Below, piece after piece: positions 25,601 to 39,000 of a DNA stretch of 64,000 bases; within the stretch, counting starts at the first letter, position 1, and every line of letters begins with the position of its first letter. Position numbers and translations under genes: made by a program. Origin of the DNA: Cardiocondyla obscurior (lineage: Eukaryota > Arthropoda > Insecta > Hymenoptera > Formicidae); the NCBI RefSeq assembly GCF_019399895.1, contig NC_091878.1, forward strand, positions 1,674,001 to 1,738,000, in the 5' to 3' direction. The notes under the pieces were generated by a model. It saw nothing but the letters and a program-made list of their open reading frames with translations, was not told the origin of the DNA and made no database searches.

Positions 25601-28600
25601 ACGTTTTATTATCTTAAGACTTTCGTATCTTCTCGAGTCATACGTCGCGCACGGAAAATTTATAAAATTGCTTCTTCATGATTAAGAATGTTTATTAAAA
25701 TTTTACTGCGCTGAATTAATAACTAGACCAGCGCGTTCTTTATAAGTGAAAAATAAACGTTACGTAAAGCTCATAAATATTTCATTAAGAATTAAGTTAC
25801 AGCAGCGATATGGAATATATAAATATACGTATTAATATTTAATGATCAAAAGTTATGTGTGACGGACTGTAAAAGGAGAAGTCTAGCAATAGAAAGTCTA
25901 ACAATAGAAAATTTGATACGCGATAAAAATGTGATAAAGGGAATTAATATTTCATTAAGTAAAAAAAAGAAAAAAAATTAATTTGACATTCGAGGAATAT
26001 TGAATATAATCTTTGACGTCAATCTTGTATTGACACGAGTTTTGCAAGGCCACCTGCCATTTTGAAATGTAAAATTACCTCATGCAGTTTATACAACACA
26101 TAACGCATTGTACACATTATGATTATAGATTTTCAATTACTTAAGTTTCAGTACATTTTGAAAGTAATAGAATAATGTTGATTTATTACATTTTCCTTTT
26201 ATAATTATTTATTTAGTTTTTATTTAATAATGAAATGTTTTGGTCATTAAAATTTGAAACTTTCAGAACGCGCTCTTGTTTATTTTAATCACGACGTACC
26301 ATTATCATTAGCATATAATGACGAAATTGATTCTCAAATACAATAGTTCTCTATTGTTATTGTTGCGAAATATTCTGCTAAATATCGCGCTCGTTATATT
26401 CGTAGCAATAACACGTGTAATACGTAATAGCGTATTATATCGGCGTTATCGTTAATCTGCAACTATTTGTTCGCTTTCTCCGCAAAACATGTCTCGCTCG
26501 CACGGCGCGCGATCGGCCGTAATTCGACCGAGGAGATTTCTTTCGTCGATAGGATTTAAAGTACCTCGCAGGTCGGCGCACCGGGCTTCGGTATAGATCT
26601 TCTCGCAATTTCTCCGCGAATTTCTCCTGGCAATTTCTGCAGAAAGAGACGCTCCTCCTCGCCGCTATTACGTGGCTCGTGACCCCGCGCGGTAAAGAAA
26701 AAGTGCTCGACGAGAGAATAATAAGATGGGGCGCCGTATGCGCGATGAATGAATCCGTAGGCGCCAGAAATGGAGAGGCTCCGGTGCGCGTCCCGTGATT
26801 TTTTTTTCTTTTTTCACGACTATAGAAATTAAGATCCCGGGACGAACACACGCAGCGGAAACGCGCGTAGCGGTATACGCGCCGTGCGTAAGCCTCGCGT
26901 TCCCACCGCGTCGCGCTTCCGGTAATCAGATAGCCCGCTAGAAAGCTGGAATCGCCTCTTCGTCATGCTCGTAGTTCGAGGGGGGAATTTCCACAGTAAC
27001 AGTATTGACCAAGCCATTTCGTTATTTAATCCTTGGACGTTCATCGGCGATACCGTGCGCGCAGGGTTTTGAAACTATCCGCGATAATAATAATTAAATT
27101 CTCGGGAGAGATAGTCAAAGGCAACAAACGCGTATAAATAAAGCTTTCGTACGCACACGGTTCAGTACATGCTCGAAAATCGTTTAAAACTTTTATAATG
27201 TCGTGTTATTTTAATTTAAAATAAAAATTTAAAGCGAGAGAAAAAGAGAGAAAAATTGCAATGTTAGAGAAATGTAAGAAATTATTAGAAAAAGATACTT
27301 AGATATTTATTAATTTATCTTGATATATTCGGAACATAATATAACTGATACGGGGACTGAGAGAGTGTGTCCCGAATTGCAGTTAACACAATTAAGTGAC
27401 CCTGACCTGAGGATCGGTGTGGCGAACCCTAACGAAGGTTCGTTCCCACGATTGGTGAACGTATGTGCCGCGGTGCTTCTCAAACTTCGAAGCGTCATAA
27501 TTCGACAACGCCCACGGGCGGTGTGTGCCCGTAATTTTCGAGCTTAATGATCCGATCCGAGTGCGCGAAACATTTCGATGCCTTGTCTTCGACGTAATGA
27601 TAGAGATTTTTTTTCTCGGCGCAGGAACGCCGTTCCGATCGATCGATAGGGGGTGTAAGGGGTAAGCCGTTTAATCGCCCGTTGCTCGTTATTTGACTTT
27701 CGTTTTAAGATCGACATGAACGCCATTTATTTGCTATTTGACTTTCATTTTAAGATCGCGAAGTACGCATGAATTACGGCACCGCAGTGCGGTGCCCGGT
27801 GCGGTGCTACTGCGACGAAGGGCCGAGTGCGCAGTCACATTTCGCGCCCTTTTAAATATCGGTCTCCGAATAGTCGCGAGCCGAAAACCTCGTTGAAAAA
27901 AAATTGAGCAAAAATTAAAATTAATTAAGTCTCGGATGATCTCGAGTTATAAAATATTTCAATACTTTATTCAAAGTATATATTCGTTTACAAGTTCTTA
28001 CAAAGACTCGACGTTTACTTTGTCAATAAAAGTTTCTATTTTTTTTTTTTTTTCTTTTCCTCTAAATGTTTTTCTTTTTTCTTTTACGTATCTAATTAAA
28101 GGCTTTTAGAATTTAATCCGGCGTAGAAAATCTTCGTGAAAAGATCGAGGGAAGAAGGATACATCCCGCGGGTGCAGTCGAGAGCTTTGGCTCGGAATCG
28201 AGTGGGTGGATGGTTATCCCGGGAGATCGGAGACTGCGTTCGCGAGACTTTTTCTGAAATGGAAGGAGAGCTTGCGCAAGGGTCTATACGATTCGTTCAG
28301 TAACCATAAAGAGCGCGTGATTGTCTGCCCTCGGAAACTCCCGGCGAAGGGAAACTTCTCGGATGAAGCTTTGACGTTAGAAATTTTATATTTCTATATT
28401 TAGTTATTTTATCGGAAACATCGGTATTGACAGACGCGGTTTTAAATGTTCACAATTTCCTCGCGATGCAATAAGCGTGACGTAATCTCGAGAAAATATT
28501 CCAAAGACATCGATGTATCCTTCTTTTTCGCGGTAAGTGTGACGTTAATTGTTCGATTAAATTCCGATTAATGGCAAAAATTTACCCCTTGCTCTCGATG

Positions 28601-31600
28601 CGGTATTTTGTTTCGTATATCTGAGTTCATTATTTTAAAGTGAAGTAGCTTCCGCCGTTTGTTCGCAAAGGAAGGTGCGACGGCACCTGACCCTTCTCAC
28701 ATAGTTCCGGTAAGGTTGCCGTCTCCCAAGAGTAATACACATCGCTATCCTCGCGATTATCCGGCACGGTACAGCGCAATTTTTCTCCCCATGTCGGACG
28801 GAAACCTTACTCGACGTTTTCTCGGAGCGTAAGATAAAAACAAATCTTACGCGTCCGTTACCGGCGAGAACGGCTCTCGGTTCCTTATCTAGACCGTTTT
28901 ACCAACGAGGCAGGATCCCGTTGCACTATTAGGAGAACGTGATACTGGCTAAACTTCCCAGACAATAGGTTCGAGAGCGAGACTTTAGCAAAGGGATGAA
29001 GAGAAAAAAGGATGTTTTCAGGAGTAGCGAATAATTCGTGAGAACATTTTGTAGGAAGGATGCGACGCGACAAGGGTTGACAGTGGGGCGAAAAGCGTAA
29101 CACTAGAAGATGCACGGACGAATTTATCATAAACGTCGCGTAAAATAAATTGCAGATTTTTTAATTACTTCAGCACAATTATAATTTTTTTTTTCTTTAA
29201 CACAAAGGAACGTAAAGTTTAAAATACGTCGCTAACGTTCTATCGTGAAAAGTTTTTAATTTTTAAATCCTAGACATATTTACGGACGTTGAAGAATGCG
29301 ATTCTTAAACAGAAATTTAAGCGATTGCTATAGATGTTTAGTTTCTTCTTGGGGGTAAAGAAATAAAAAGAAATAAAAAAAGAAATAAAGAATAAAATAG
29401 ACGCGTCTCAATTCTCGCTCTAGTCGGATCTGAAAACCAACCCAGATCCCGCCGCGTAACCGTATTGAATGCTGTGAGAAAAAGTAGAAGGCAGCTTCGA
29501 GAGAGAATCGAAAATAAGACAAGGAGACAACGCGCGAAAGTCCTCTGAAATTCCTACAAGGCGAGGAGACACGAGTACCGGCGCCGAGCATGTCGGATCT
29601 CGAGACCTCGTCCTTCGTCCCCTCGGACTTTCTCTGTCTCTGCCTTTTCTCGTTCTTTCCTTTCCTAACTCGTTCATAGTGCTGAGCTGTCGCGATTTAC
29701 CCGTGCGAAAGCCACCCCTCGGTATATAATGCGGCAGAGTCCGACACGCGTATCGTCTACGACGGCACTCGCGCCCAGGCCTCTTCAGCTCTCTTGCAAA
29801 ACGTTTTTCTTCCCGCGTCTTGAAGAGCGCGGCGTAATTTCTGTTTGAAGTAAATTTCATCGCGCACACAGAATGTCTCTCGTACTCGGCACAAAATTTA
29901 TTCGAATCAATTAAACTAAACGTTTCTTTAAGGGAACAATTTTTCGAAGATTTGATTTGTGGCGCAATTTTTTATAAGCGCGATATTAGAACGCTATTAT
30001 GCAAATAGAATTTATAACGTTGCGTACTTATCTTTGGCTAAGTATAACGTCGAATTAAAATTCCGAACTTCCCTAACAAGTTTCGAAGTTCGTCTTTTCA
30101 TTCTCATCGGGCCGAATTAAAAATTCGTCGCGAGGATATAAACTTCTCCCATTTTCGCGCGTTTATTCCCGAGCGACTACCGATGGCGAACTTTCCGCCG
30201 GCCGGGAAAATGTGCGCCCGACGAGAAATTTCGCCCTCGAAAATGACATAATACGCCGGCGAGAAATTTTTTGCGCCGTGAAAAACCTACAAGGGCTTCG
30301 CATCCCTCCCCCCGTGTTTTCTCTCACGTGTCTCCGCATTTTTCATATATCCGAAATTTTCCGCCGCCCGTTGATAGTAGCGCAGGTTCTCGCGCCTCCG
30401 CCCGTTTTATCTCCGTAGCGATTTTATTTCTCATATCCGCGTCATTCTCTCTCGGGTTTTTCCGCGGTAAGAAAATACCTGCGACGCAATGTCAGCAATG
30501 CAATTGTGACTGTCTCGATCTTTTTTTCTCCCTTTCTCCTCTGCTTTCTCTGGTATGCATTTTGAAGCAATTTTCCGAAAAAAAAAGAAAATTGTCTAAA
30601 TATTCTAAAAAACGTCCCACGTCATTTCTGTCCGCCGATCCGCAGAAACGAATCCACGTTTAACGGAGCGCGACGCATTTGTTTTGACAATTGCTCTTAT
30701 TTAGCGTTCGCGAAAGAATTTCATTGCGAAGTTACACAAGACTCGTCATTGTCCCGGCCGCTTATCAATTTGTCGTGCGGGCCCCGGCGGTATTTGCAGT
30801 AACAATCGGACCACCGACGAGTGTCGGTGCGAGCGAAAAGCGGATTGTCCCATTGTTTTTGCGTCGACAATACCGGGTGCAGCGGGGTGGCTGATTTAAA
30901 TTAGTCCTCGAAAGAGAGGGTGACGCTACAAATTTCGGCAGCGGGAGGGAAGGGAGAGGGATGCCTCTTGCTATTTCCCCTGACGTATCCTGATTAATGT
31001 TTCATTTAAATTCACGAGCGCGCTACCGGTGCCGTCGTTGTTGCTGTTGCTGCCGGGAAAACCGAGAAGTACCGAAACAAAACGGGCCCTAGCATCGCGA
31101 CGTCCCTTCGGAGCCGATCCCGCGTACCCTTAATCGCTCGTCGCCCGGCCGTCGCTCTTAATTCTTATTAATGGCTCTTAACGCGCTTCGCAGATAATAA
31201 GCGATGCTAATCGGTGTGCGTCTGCGGGATAATACCCGGTCGCTTGAAAAGAATTTTTCTCACCGAATAATTTCCACTCTATGCCATCCGGCTTTGTCTA
31301 ATCGCGAATAAATCATACGAAGGTCTTCACAGAATTATTATTATGATATTTTTTTTATTAATTTTTTTATTTTTTTGCGAGATATACCTATGTCGAAACG
31401 TGAATTAAAGTACACATTTCCGAAACGTTTGCGATTGATTTTAGGTAATTCAGCAATCGGATCAAAGCTTCACGGGAAATACCTCGAATTCCGATCTTTC
31501 GAATTCGGGATTCTGTTGATCAAATGAAAGTTCATTCGCGCTTTGATAAACTATTCGATCGGTCGGTCGGAATCGCGCCACGCACTTGCGTGATAGTCAG

Positions 31601-34600
31601 CTGAAATCAAAGGAATCGGTTTATTCAATTCCCCGAACGACGGTCGTTCGATCATTCTCCCCGGCCAATGGCCAATCTCAGCTACGACGGTCTATATTTT
31701 GCACCATAAAATTCTTTGAGAGACGCCTTCTTGTCCGCGCCATTTATTCCGAGTATTTATTAACGATTGAAAGTATTCTCTGTTAGGTACTTCTGCCAAA
31801 TAAATATTCTTTAAACGTATTATACTTTATTACCTCATATTATTAAAAAAAATTTATTAATTAAAAATTTCTTTTATATTCTAAAATAAAATTGTAATTA
31901 TAATATTTAATAATATCAAATCAGTATTTTGCTGAACTTGGAAAAAAAGAAATGTAGATAATGGGACAGTTTAATTTTCTGTAGTTGTCAAAAGGAAAAA
32001 GTAAATTTGCTTTTTCAGTTTTATCTCATCGGACGTTCGATAGGAATCCTAAATGACATTGACGCGACCAATTCACGCGGAACAATTCAGCAATCGCGTG
32101 TTCCATGCTCCATTCCGTCGTGTAATGAACTCCAAAAGTCACGAACTGTACTCCCTAAATCATTTACCTCCTCCCTTCGCTCTGCCACCGTCAAAGTCGA
32201 ACACGGCTGCGGAGAGAAAAGTCACCCCTCCCTCCCCGCTTCGAAACTTGGGATTTCAACTTTTCTCATCGCGGCGAATTCAATTTTGCGAACATTACCG
32301 TCCCGTGAAATTGTATCAACGCGATATTTCAAGGGGTATCCTGGAAAAAAAAGTCTTGACCGCAAAGATATGTTGCCTTAGATGAGATTTATTTTCTCGT
32401 ACGATTAAATAAAATTTTTTTTTTTTTTTGGTTCTTAGGTTATTACTGTTTTAAGTATCTTTTCCGAGAAATGCCTAGAATTTGATCCTTATTTTAAGCC
32501 ATTTTAAGGGATTGAAAAACGAATCCTTCCGTCTATTCGTTTCTGTTCGAGAGCGCATTTTTCAGCCGATTATATCAGATTCGGGGGACCCTCTCGACGT
32601 GGTATTTCAAATTTCCTCGCGGCCGGATGCCTTCACGACGTAGAGGGTGCACTCTCAGGGAAAACCTTATCGACGCCCCTTTATCGACGTACCCTCTTCA
32701 CGGAGCTCCCCTACGAACGTTATTACCGAAACCGACGTCACTCGAACGGCGGACAAATATCTTACTTCGTCTCTCGTGGGCACTTCTCGCGGACGCGTCT
32801 CGTGGGTTTAATATTCGGAATAATATTCAAAATAATCGCGTTATAAAGTCTTTTAAGACGCTTTAATGTCTAGAGATATGCAGCGAATATGCGCAAACAA
32901 AGGGCCAAGTGATCTTGCTCGCCCGGCTCGCTGCATTCCACAACCGCTCAGCTCCTCGTTCGAGCCGCAGAACTCGCAAGTAAATCTCCGCTTAATAAAT
33001 TAATATTTTGGCTGTTACGAAATTACGTCTATCGATTTCCGCGATTAATATTCTTCACTCGGGAATCATTAACGTAAAACAAAAGTTGTCACTTGGCGCG
33101 TATAGTTACTTATAACGTCGCAGTTACGAGTCGTGGTATCGGATCTCGTGTACCCTTACTGCGTCAGATGTTAAATGACGTGTCACCGTTCCTGTGCGGC
33201 GACGGACAATATAAAGCGAGGAAGTCACTTCGCAATATCGGAGCAGCTTGAGCTCCGACGGAATATAAATGCTGTCTTAAAAGGCAACGACACATACAGG
33301 CGCGATAAACATCGTAATAGATTCCTGATCGATATTCGTCGGATTAAGATGGACGATTTCTTGTTTATTCTACGTTCGACGTTGTCACGAAAAAAAGATT
33401 GATTCGATCGAGAGAAAAATAGGCCGTTTGGAATTAATGTTCTCCCCGTCAAAAGAGAAATTCAATAGAGTTTATTTAAACATTTTTTTTTTTTAACACG
33501 AGCCAGGAAAGTAAAAGAAATTGCAATAATTTGACTTCTAGATATTTTTCATGAAATTATTATAAAATATACTTTGAGTTAGTATTTTGATGGAAGATAT
33601 ATGCGTCGTTTAAAAGGGGGAGGCTTGTTTACAAAACTCGTTCGTATTAATAAACCGCACGCCAATTGAATCGATCGGTGAGTGATAAATCAATAAACGC
33701 CAATTGGATCGACGTCTGACAATGTCTCGCGAAAGATTCGCTGAGCCACGCATTATGTTAAATATTTTTGCTCATCGAAAAGATGAATTAGGCACGTTGT
33801 TACGCATACGTTAAATCCATATTAACGAGAGTACTCCGACCGAGAGGATTATTCGCTTTCCCGAGTCTGCCTTCGAGTGGCACTTGTCTCTTACGGCGAA
33901 AGAGTCGCGTTCCTTTCGAAGTTGTCGCGTTCAATAGAAGTTAGGATCAATGAAGACTACTGCGTCTCCTTAAAATCCTCGTACCCTAGGACCTCCGGCG
34001 AAATTACTCGTGAGTCCTCGCGACAATGAGTCCTGCCGGAGTCGTCTCTCGTCAGTCGTCTCGTGCGCTACAAAGAAACTCGGTAATAAGGGTCGACGGC
34101 AGAGGGGTGCCCTTTTCCGCGGATAATTCTTCCGCCATTGTGCCCTATGAAAATTGCGAGGTACCTACCTCCAGGTAGACCGTTTTCCGATTTTCAGACT
34201 TTGCCTCTGGAGAATATTTGAGTAATGATGCTCGTATAATCGCACGTATAATCGCAAATAAACGCGCGTAATATTTTAAGTAAAATATAATTATTTAAAA
34301 TGCATTCGAGTTTTCCAGTGCGTCTTTTAGAAATCACAGAGAGGTTCTATATTATCTTTACATCTATTGATCCGGTTCAAGTTACATACGTACGCCTAGT
34401 TCATTATCTATATCTAACTCGAGATATCTCACGAACGGAGAAGGAATAATAATATTCTTGGCAAGATTTATTCGTCAGATTCGGTCTTAGGCCCGATCGA
34501 TTCGGGGACGATGCTCTCTTTCTCTCTCTATTTCTCGGCGGGTAAAACACCGAGTGTTCGTTCGCAGATACGAAAGGGTTGCGGCTGAAACACTCGCACT

Positions 34601-34982
34601 TAATCCCATTACAGCGCTCCTCTAAATAGTCGAGTTAGTGCGAATTATGTAGCCGGCTTCGCGTTGATTACTGCAATCTACTCGCAGCAGGTCCATACGG
34701 TAAACGTAGCAGCAGCAGCTTTCGGTAGGGGATGCAAGCCCGACGGCGTTACCGTACGTGAGGGAAGGGAAAAAAAGTAGCAAAGTGAGATTCATTTATC
34801 CCCAAGCGCGATGCAACGGTATGAAATATTCTTACAAGCTTGGCGCATGGAAACTCCGTGTCTCTCGTACCTCGTATCTTCCGACCCCTCCCTCCTCCCT
34901 TCCACATTTTTTACGTTTAATCGCCCAGAGCTTTTTCCGAGGTACTTCGCGTATACACTTTTCGCCCGAGATGCAAGGATCC
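22646..34982 (+). other. Intron 3, first part
   Basis: More than 12 kb without a supportable gene. It includes T-rich runs (24205-24230, 28040-28062), an AT-rich stretch at 25.5-26.4 kb, a 45-bp-spaced duplication at 27690-27758 and a short palindrome at 27779-27795. One speculative exon-like segment lies at 24883-25035. Other open frames are short and opposed by frames on the other strand. Confidence 0.5.
27690..27758. repeat. Imperfect direct repeat, 24 bp, 45-bp period
   Basis: TATTTGACTTTCGTTTTAAG at 27690-27709 continues ATCG to 27713. It recurs at 27735-27758 with one G-to-A change. The copies are offset by 45 bp. Shortly after, at 27779-27795, GCACCGCA and TGCGGTGC form an 8-bp-arm palindrome around one G. 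This looks like local slippage or duplication, and no function is evident. Confidence 0.75.
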
Positions 34983-35066
34983 CGCGTCGTATCACGCGTT
35001 GAATCCCGCGTTGACCCTCGCGTTGACCCTCGCGTTGACTCTCGCGTCGACTCTCGTGTCGATTTC
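34983..35066. repeat. 12-bp minisatellite, seven copies
   Basis: Seven consecutive 12-bp units follow the pattern CGCGTYGAYYCT (34983, 34995, 35007, 35019, 35031, 35043, 35055). The middle copies are most alike and the outer ones are degenerate. The period is a multiple of three, so both strands stay open and give repeated Val-Asp-Pro/Ser-Arg style peptides. I regard these as non-coding. It is intronic and likely length-polymorphic. Confidence 0.9.
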
Positions 35067-36065
35067 CAAGCACCGCGTGCGTTATCGTAGCCATTGTATT
35101 GCGCGTCGCATATCGCTTGTCGAAAATTTGCGCCGTAATGAGCGGAATGCTTTTAAGTGTTCGGAAAGGTGAAGGAGAAATCCCACGGGGTGTACCGCTT
35201 TGGGGGATCTTACCGTTGCGGGAGTAAATCTACTCGGGGTAACTTCGTGCCCGCCAACGCCGAGGCGTCGTACGCGAGTTGACGAAGTTTGTTAAGCAGC
35301 ACAAAGAGGAATTCTTAATCCCATTTTCCCGTCGCTTCCTTCTTCGCGACGCCTGACAAAATTCGTTCGCTCGTTCGTTCGTTTGTTCGCCGTTGGATTA
35401 CAAATCCGCTCCCGAGCCTTTTCTTCGAGTGTAATAATTTTCATCCGTGTATTCCACATACGAAAACTTCAGACGCCTAAGTTTGCTTCCGTCTTATCGC
35501 CCGCGTGAATCGATATCTTCTGCGAAGGAAGCGGAAAAGTAGTGTGCCTCGAAGTGAAAGAGAACGAGATATCTAGACAAAAGATATTCGTTCCTCGAAG
35601 AACGTAACATTATCTACTCTACTTTTAAAATATACACATGTCGAAATAAAAATCAATTTTGGTACTTTTAACGAGATTAATATTTTAGTAACTTCGTATA
35701 AAAGATTATTGCGAAGATAATATGAAAATACACGCAAAGGGAGTGTACACAACTTTGTACTCTTTAAATCGGTTTCTCTCGAATATAAATGTCATCGTCG
35801 TCGATCGTTGATCCGTAGAGGATTCAAGTATTTTCGTCTATCTCATCTTACGAAGAGCCTTTGCTTCTTTCGCATCGAAACGTAATCCCGTGACGCGTCA
35901 AAAGGAGATATACGCTAATATTGACAGAAGTAATGCCAAAGCTAACACCCCAAAATACAGTAACGTGATCCCCGTTTCGATGTACGTGGATCGAACATAA
36001 TTATATCGCAATCCGAAGTATGTTTGTCGAACAGCTCGGTATACTCGATAATCTATAAAAAAAAA

Positions 36066-36083
36066 ATATATATATATATATAT
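36066..36083. repeat. TA dinucleotide microsatellite
   Basis: A poly-A run is followed by about nine TA units in intron 3, close to another A-run/T-run palindrome near 36110-36130. Confidence 0.85.
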
Positions 36084-39000
36084 TGTATATAAATTAATAT
36101 GACGTGTAAAGAAAAAAAAAATTTTTTTTTAATATTTTGGAACGCAATATCAATTTAATCATCTTGTAATTGGAATTTATGGTAACGATTTAATTTGATA
36201 GAATGTAACTGAGTTTAATTATTTTTTTTATTGGGAAAATGATGGAATTGAAATGTGGAAATCGCGAAATTCTAGCCGTTGTTGTAATACATTGTTGTCC
36301 GGCTTTTGTAATTAAAGCACAATCGTTGGCGATCTCATTAATTGTACTAGCCGGGGTATTGTATACAGTTGTGAAATTGCATAATTCTGGCCGTCCGCCA
36401 GAGCGAATCGCACGTGTGTCTTTGCCGGGATCACGTTACATGTGACATTGCGCTAAGCGCGCGCACATGTTTCGTGTAATTTAATTTCAATTTTCCAACA
36501 GCGTCAGATTAATTCGTTTCCGAAGGTACAAATTTGTATAGGGACGCGTATCAACATTTCGTAATCGATATGCAGAAAGAGAGAGAGGGAGAGAATGAGC
36601 GGATTATAAGATCAACTTTAATCTGAGAGTGAAATTGATTTTAGCTTTCGCATTCGATCGTTGATTCGAATCTCGCGATGTGTTGGCGATTCTTATTTTG
36701 GAAACGATATCTCTAAATTTAATACTCATAAACAGATCCCGAGACGGCATAGCTCGTGCACATCTCGCTTACGTTGCTCGTTACGACGTGTCGAGGTGGT
36801 AAACATTTCTTGCGAGGCGAGCAGCTTACCGAGACGTCGCGACGGTGTAATCTCGAGACGTTTGTCTTATCGCTCTATGCGTTACGCGAGAAGCGAGCTG
36901 TTAAAATCGCACGAGCGACGTAGGGGTGCAATCACCGGCTCGCGTGACCGGCATGCTGCGAATTCATGTAGAGAGCCGGGTTAAATTAAATTCGTCCTAT
37001 TCAACGTGTCTCGCTGCAAAAATAGTCTTTCCCCCGAGACTCGTGGGACTAAGGTTGCGTCCGTCGAGAAAGAAACATGACATGTAAAATGTGCGATTCT
37101 CGCGACAGTTTGTTTCCCCTCATTTTTTTTATTATTGTTCCTTTTTTTTTTTTTTTTTTTAAATCTCAGTCGGCTGCGGTCTTTAGATAATATTTTCTGC
37201 ATGCGCCCCTGCGTTTAACCCGTGCCTGGGTGCGTTCATTCTCGCGTGCAACTCTGCAGCAATTTTTATCGGGCATTCTGCATCGCTGTGCTTATCGTCT
37301 GGTAGCGTCCAACCTCGTTAGAGGTTTATTAATTACTTCCGCGCTCTCACTTGTCGCCGCCTTGTAATATCATCTCGTAATTAGCTCTTCCGCGTTGCAG
37401 CAAATAACGCAGATTAGAAGGGTGTTAATTCCATCTTATTAAATCGACCGATTTGATTACCTTATCAACCTCGATTCAATTACGAGAAACGCCTACAGCA
37501 GCCGCAACAAATATTTCTTTCTTCTTTTTTTTCTTTTCTTCTTCCAAGTACCGCAGCCGGGAGAAATTAACGCGAACGTGTCACGTTTAAGTTCCGTCAC
37601 GTCGCGGCTTTCTAAATCGGGCTCGTAGATGGAAAATAAAAAAGTTAAAAAAAAAAACAGAACTGAAAGGTAAGGCGCGCGGAAGACGATGGCGAGAACG
37701 AGGCAAATATAAGCGACGAAGTGGCGTCACTTGTGAAAAAGTAACGGCGCCTTCCCGTTGGCGATTCTCCTCGCGTGCTCTCGTCTTCTCGTAAACCGGC
37801 GCCGCGCACGTGCACATGTGCCCTTGTACTCGATGCACCCGACTGTCGCACGTGCTTGCCTCTCGGCGAGTCGCATTGGTTATGACAGTAACTTCACCGT
37901 CAATGAATCTTTAATGAACCTCTCCCGAGAATCGCGCGCATAAATTTCGTGGCTTGCGTGGTTACGTGTTACGCACCGTACGTACATATGACGGACATCT
38001 CGCCCAGATTAGCTCGTGGATTGATATTCAACGAAATAATTTGAGACAATTAACAAAATAAACGCTTCGAAAGGCCCGACAGCGACGTTGAATCAGACCG
38101 CGCGACTGGTCGCGTGTAATCGTCGAATTAACAATTTTAATTGCGGCCTCGCTTTGATTCGACGCGTCACGTATTTCTCCCTTCGTTTTTTTTTTTTGCC
38201 CTTTTTTTTATGCACCGATAATTATAAGTCCGAACGCACACGGTGCGATTCATTGAGCGATTTGTCACACAGCTGGTAGTACTCGCAAACTTTTTCTCTT
38301 TCTCTCTCTCGCGCGTTCCCTTTGTGTCAACGACGATGCAGAATAATTGCCTGAAAATCCGCTGGTGAAATTTCTGTAATACTGGCGCCTCGTGAACGCG
38401 ATAACGTGCCCGGCGCCATCGATATCCGAGAAATTCCGGTGCCGCAGAGAATGTTCGGCAATGAATCGGAACCGGATTAAATATTTACTCGACGAGAAAC
38501 TAAAAGTTTTACACGGAATAATTTTACAATACAGAATAATTTTACATTACGGCGTGCGCTTTACGCGACAACGAAATCTCCATATTTGTTTTTTAAATAG
38601 GAAAATTTACGTCGTTTAACTGTTGTTAATATTTTGGAAAACAATTGAATATTTAAACGGTGAAAAAAAATCCAAAAATTTTTGGCTAAAGCAAATAATA
38701 GTGTTGCCGACCAATTCACGAACATTATATTACGTGAAAATCGCTACAGGAAGCAACCCTCTTATCCTCTCCGGATCGTTAGCTACTCTCCGAGCACTCA
38801 TTAATCAGCCCCAATGTCTCGTCGTGGCATTGATCTTCGTAGACGTTCATTCTTGCTACGGTTTAAGTCCGATATCGATTTACTTTGTCTAAAAATAAGA
38901 AATAGCTGAATAACATTTTTACTTAAAGCGTTAAATTCATTGACAGTTTATTTTAAATAATCTTAAATAATATCGAACACTAGGAGTCTAAATATATTTT

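Noticed and set aside
27514..27526. Short match to the universal small-subunit rRNA segment (ACGGGCGGTGTGT)
   Set aside because: Only 13 nt match. The flanking bases do not follow rRNA, so no rRNA fragment can be claimed.
34052..34060. Second initiator-like TCAGTC in intron 3
   Set aside because: The +28 position does not match a downstream promoter element and no TATA box is present, so there is no support for a promoter.
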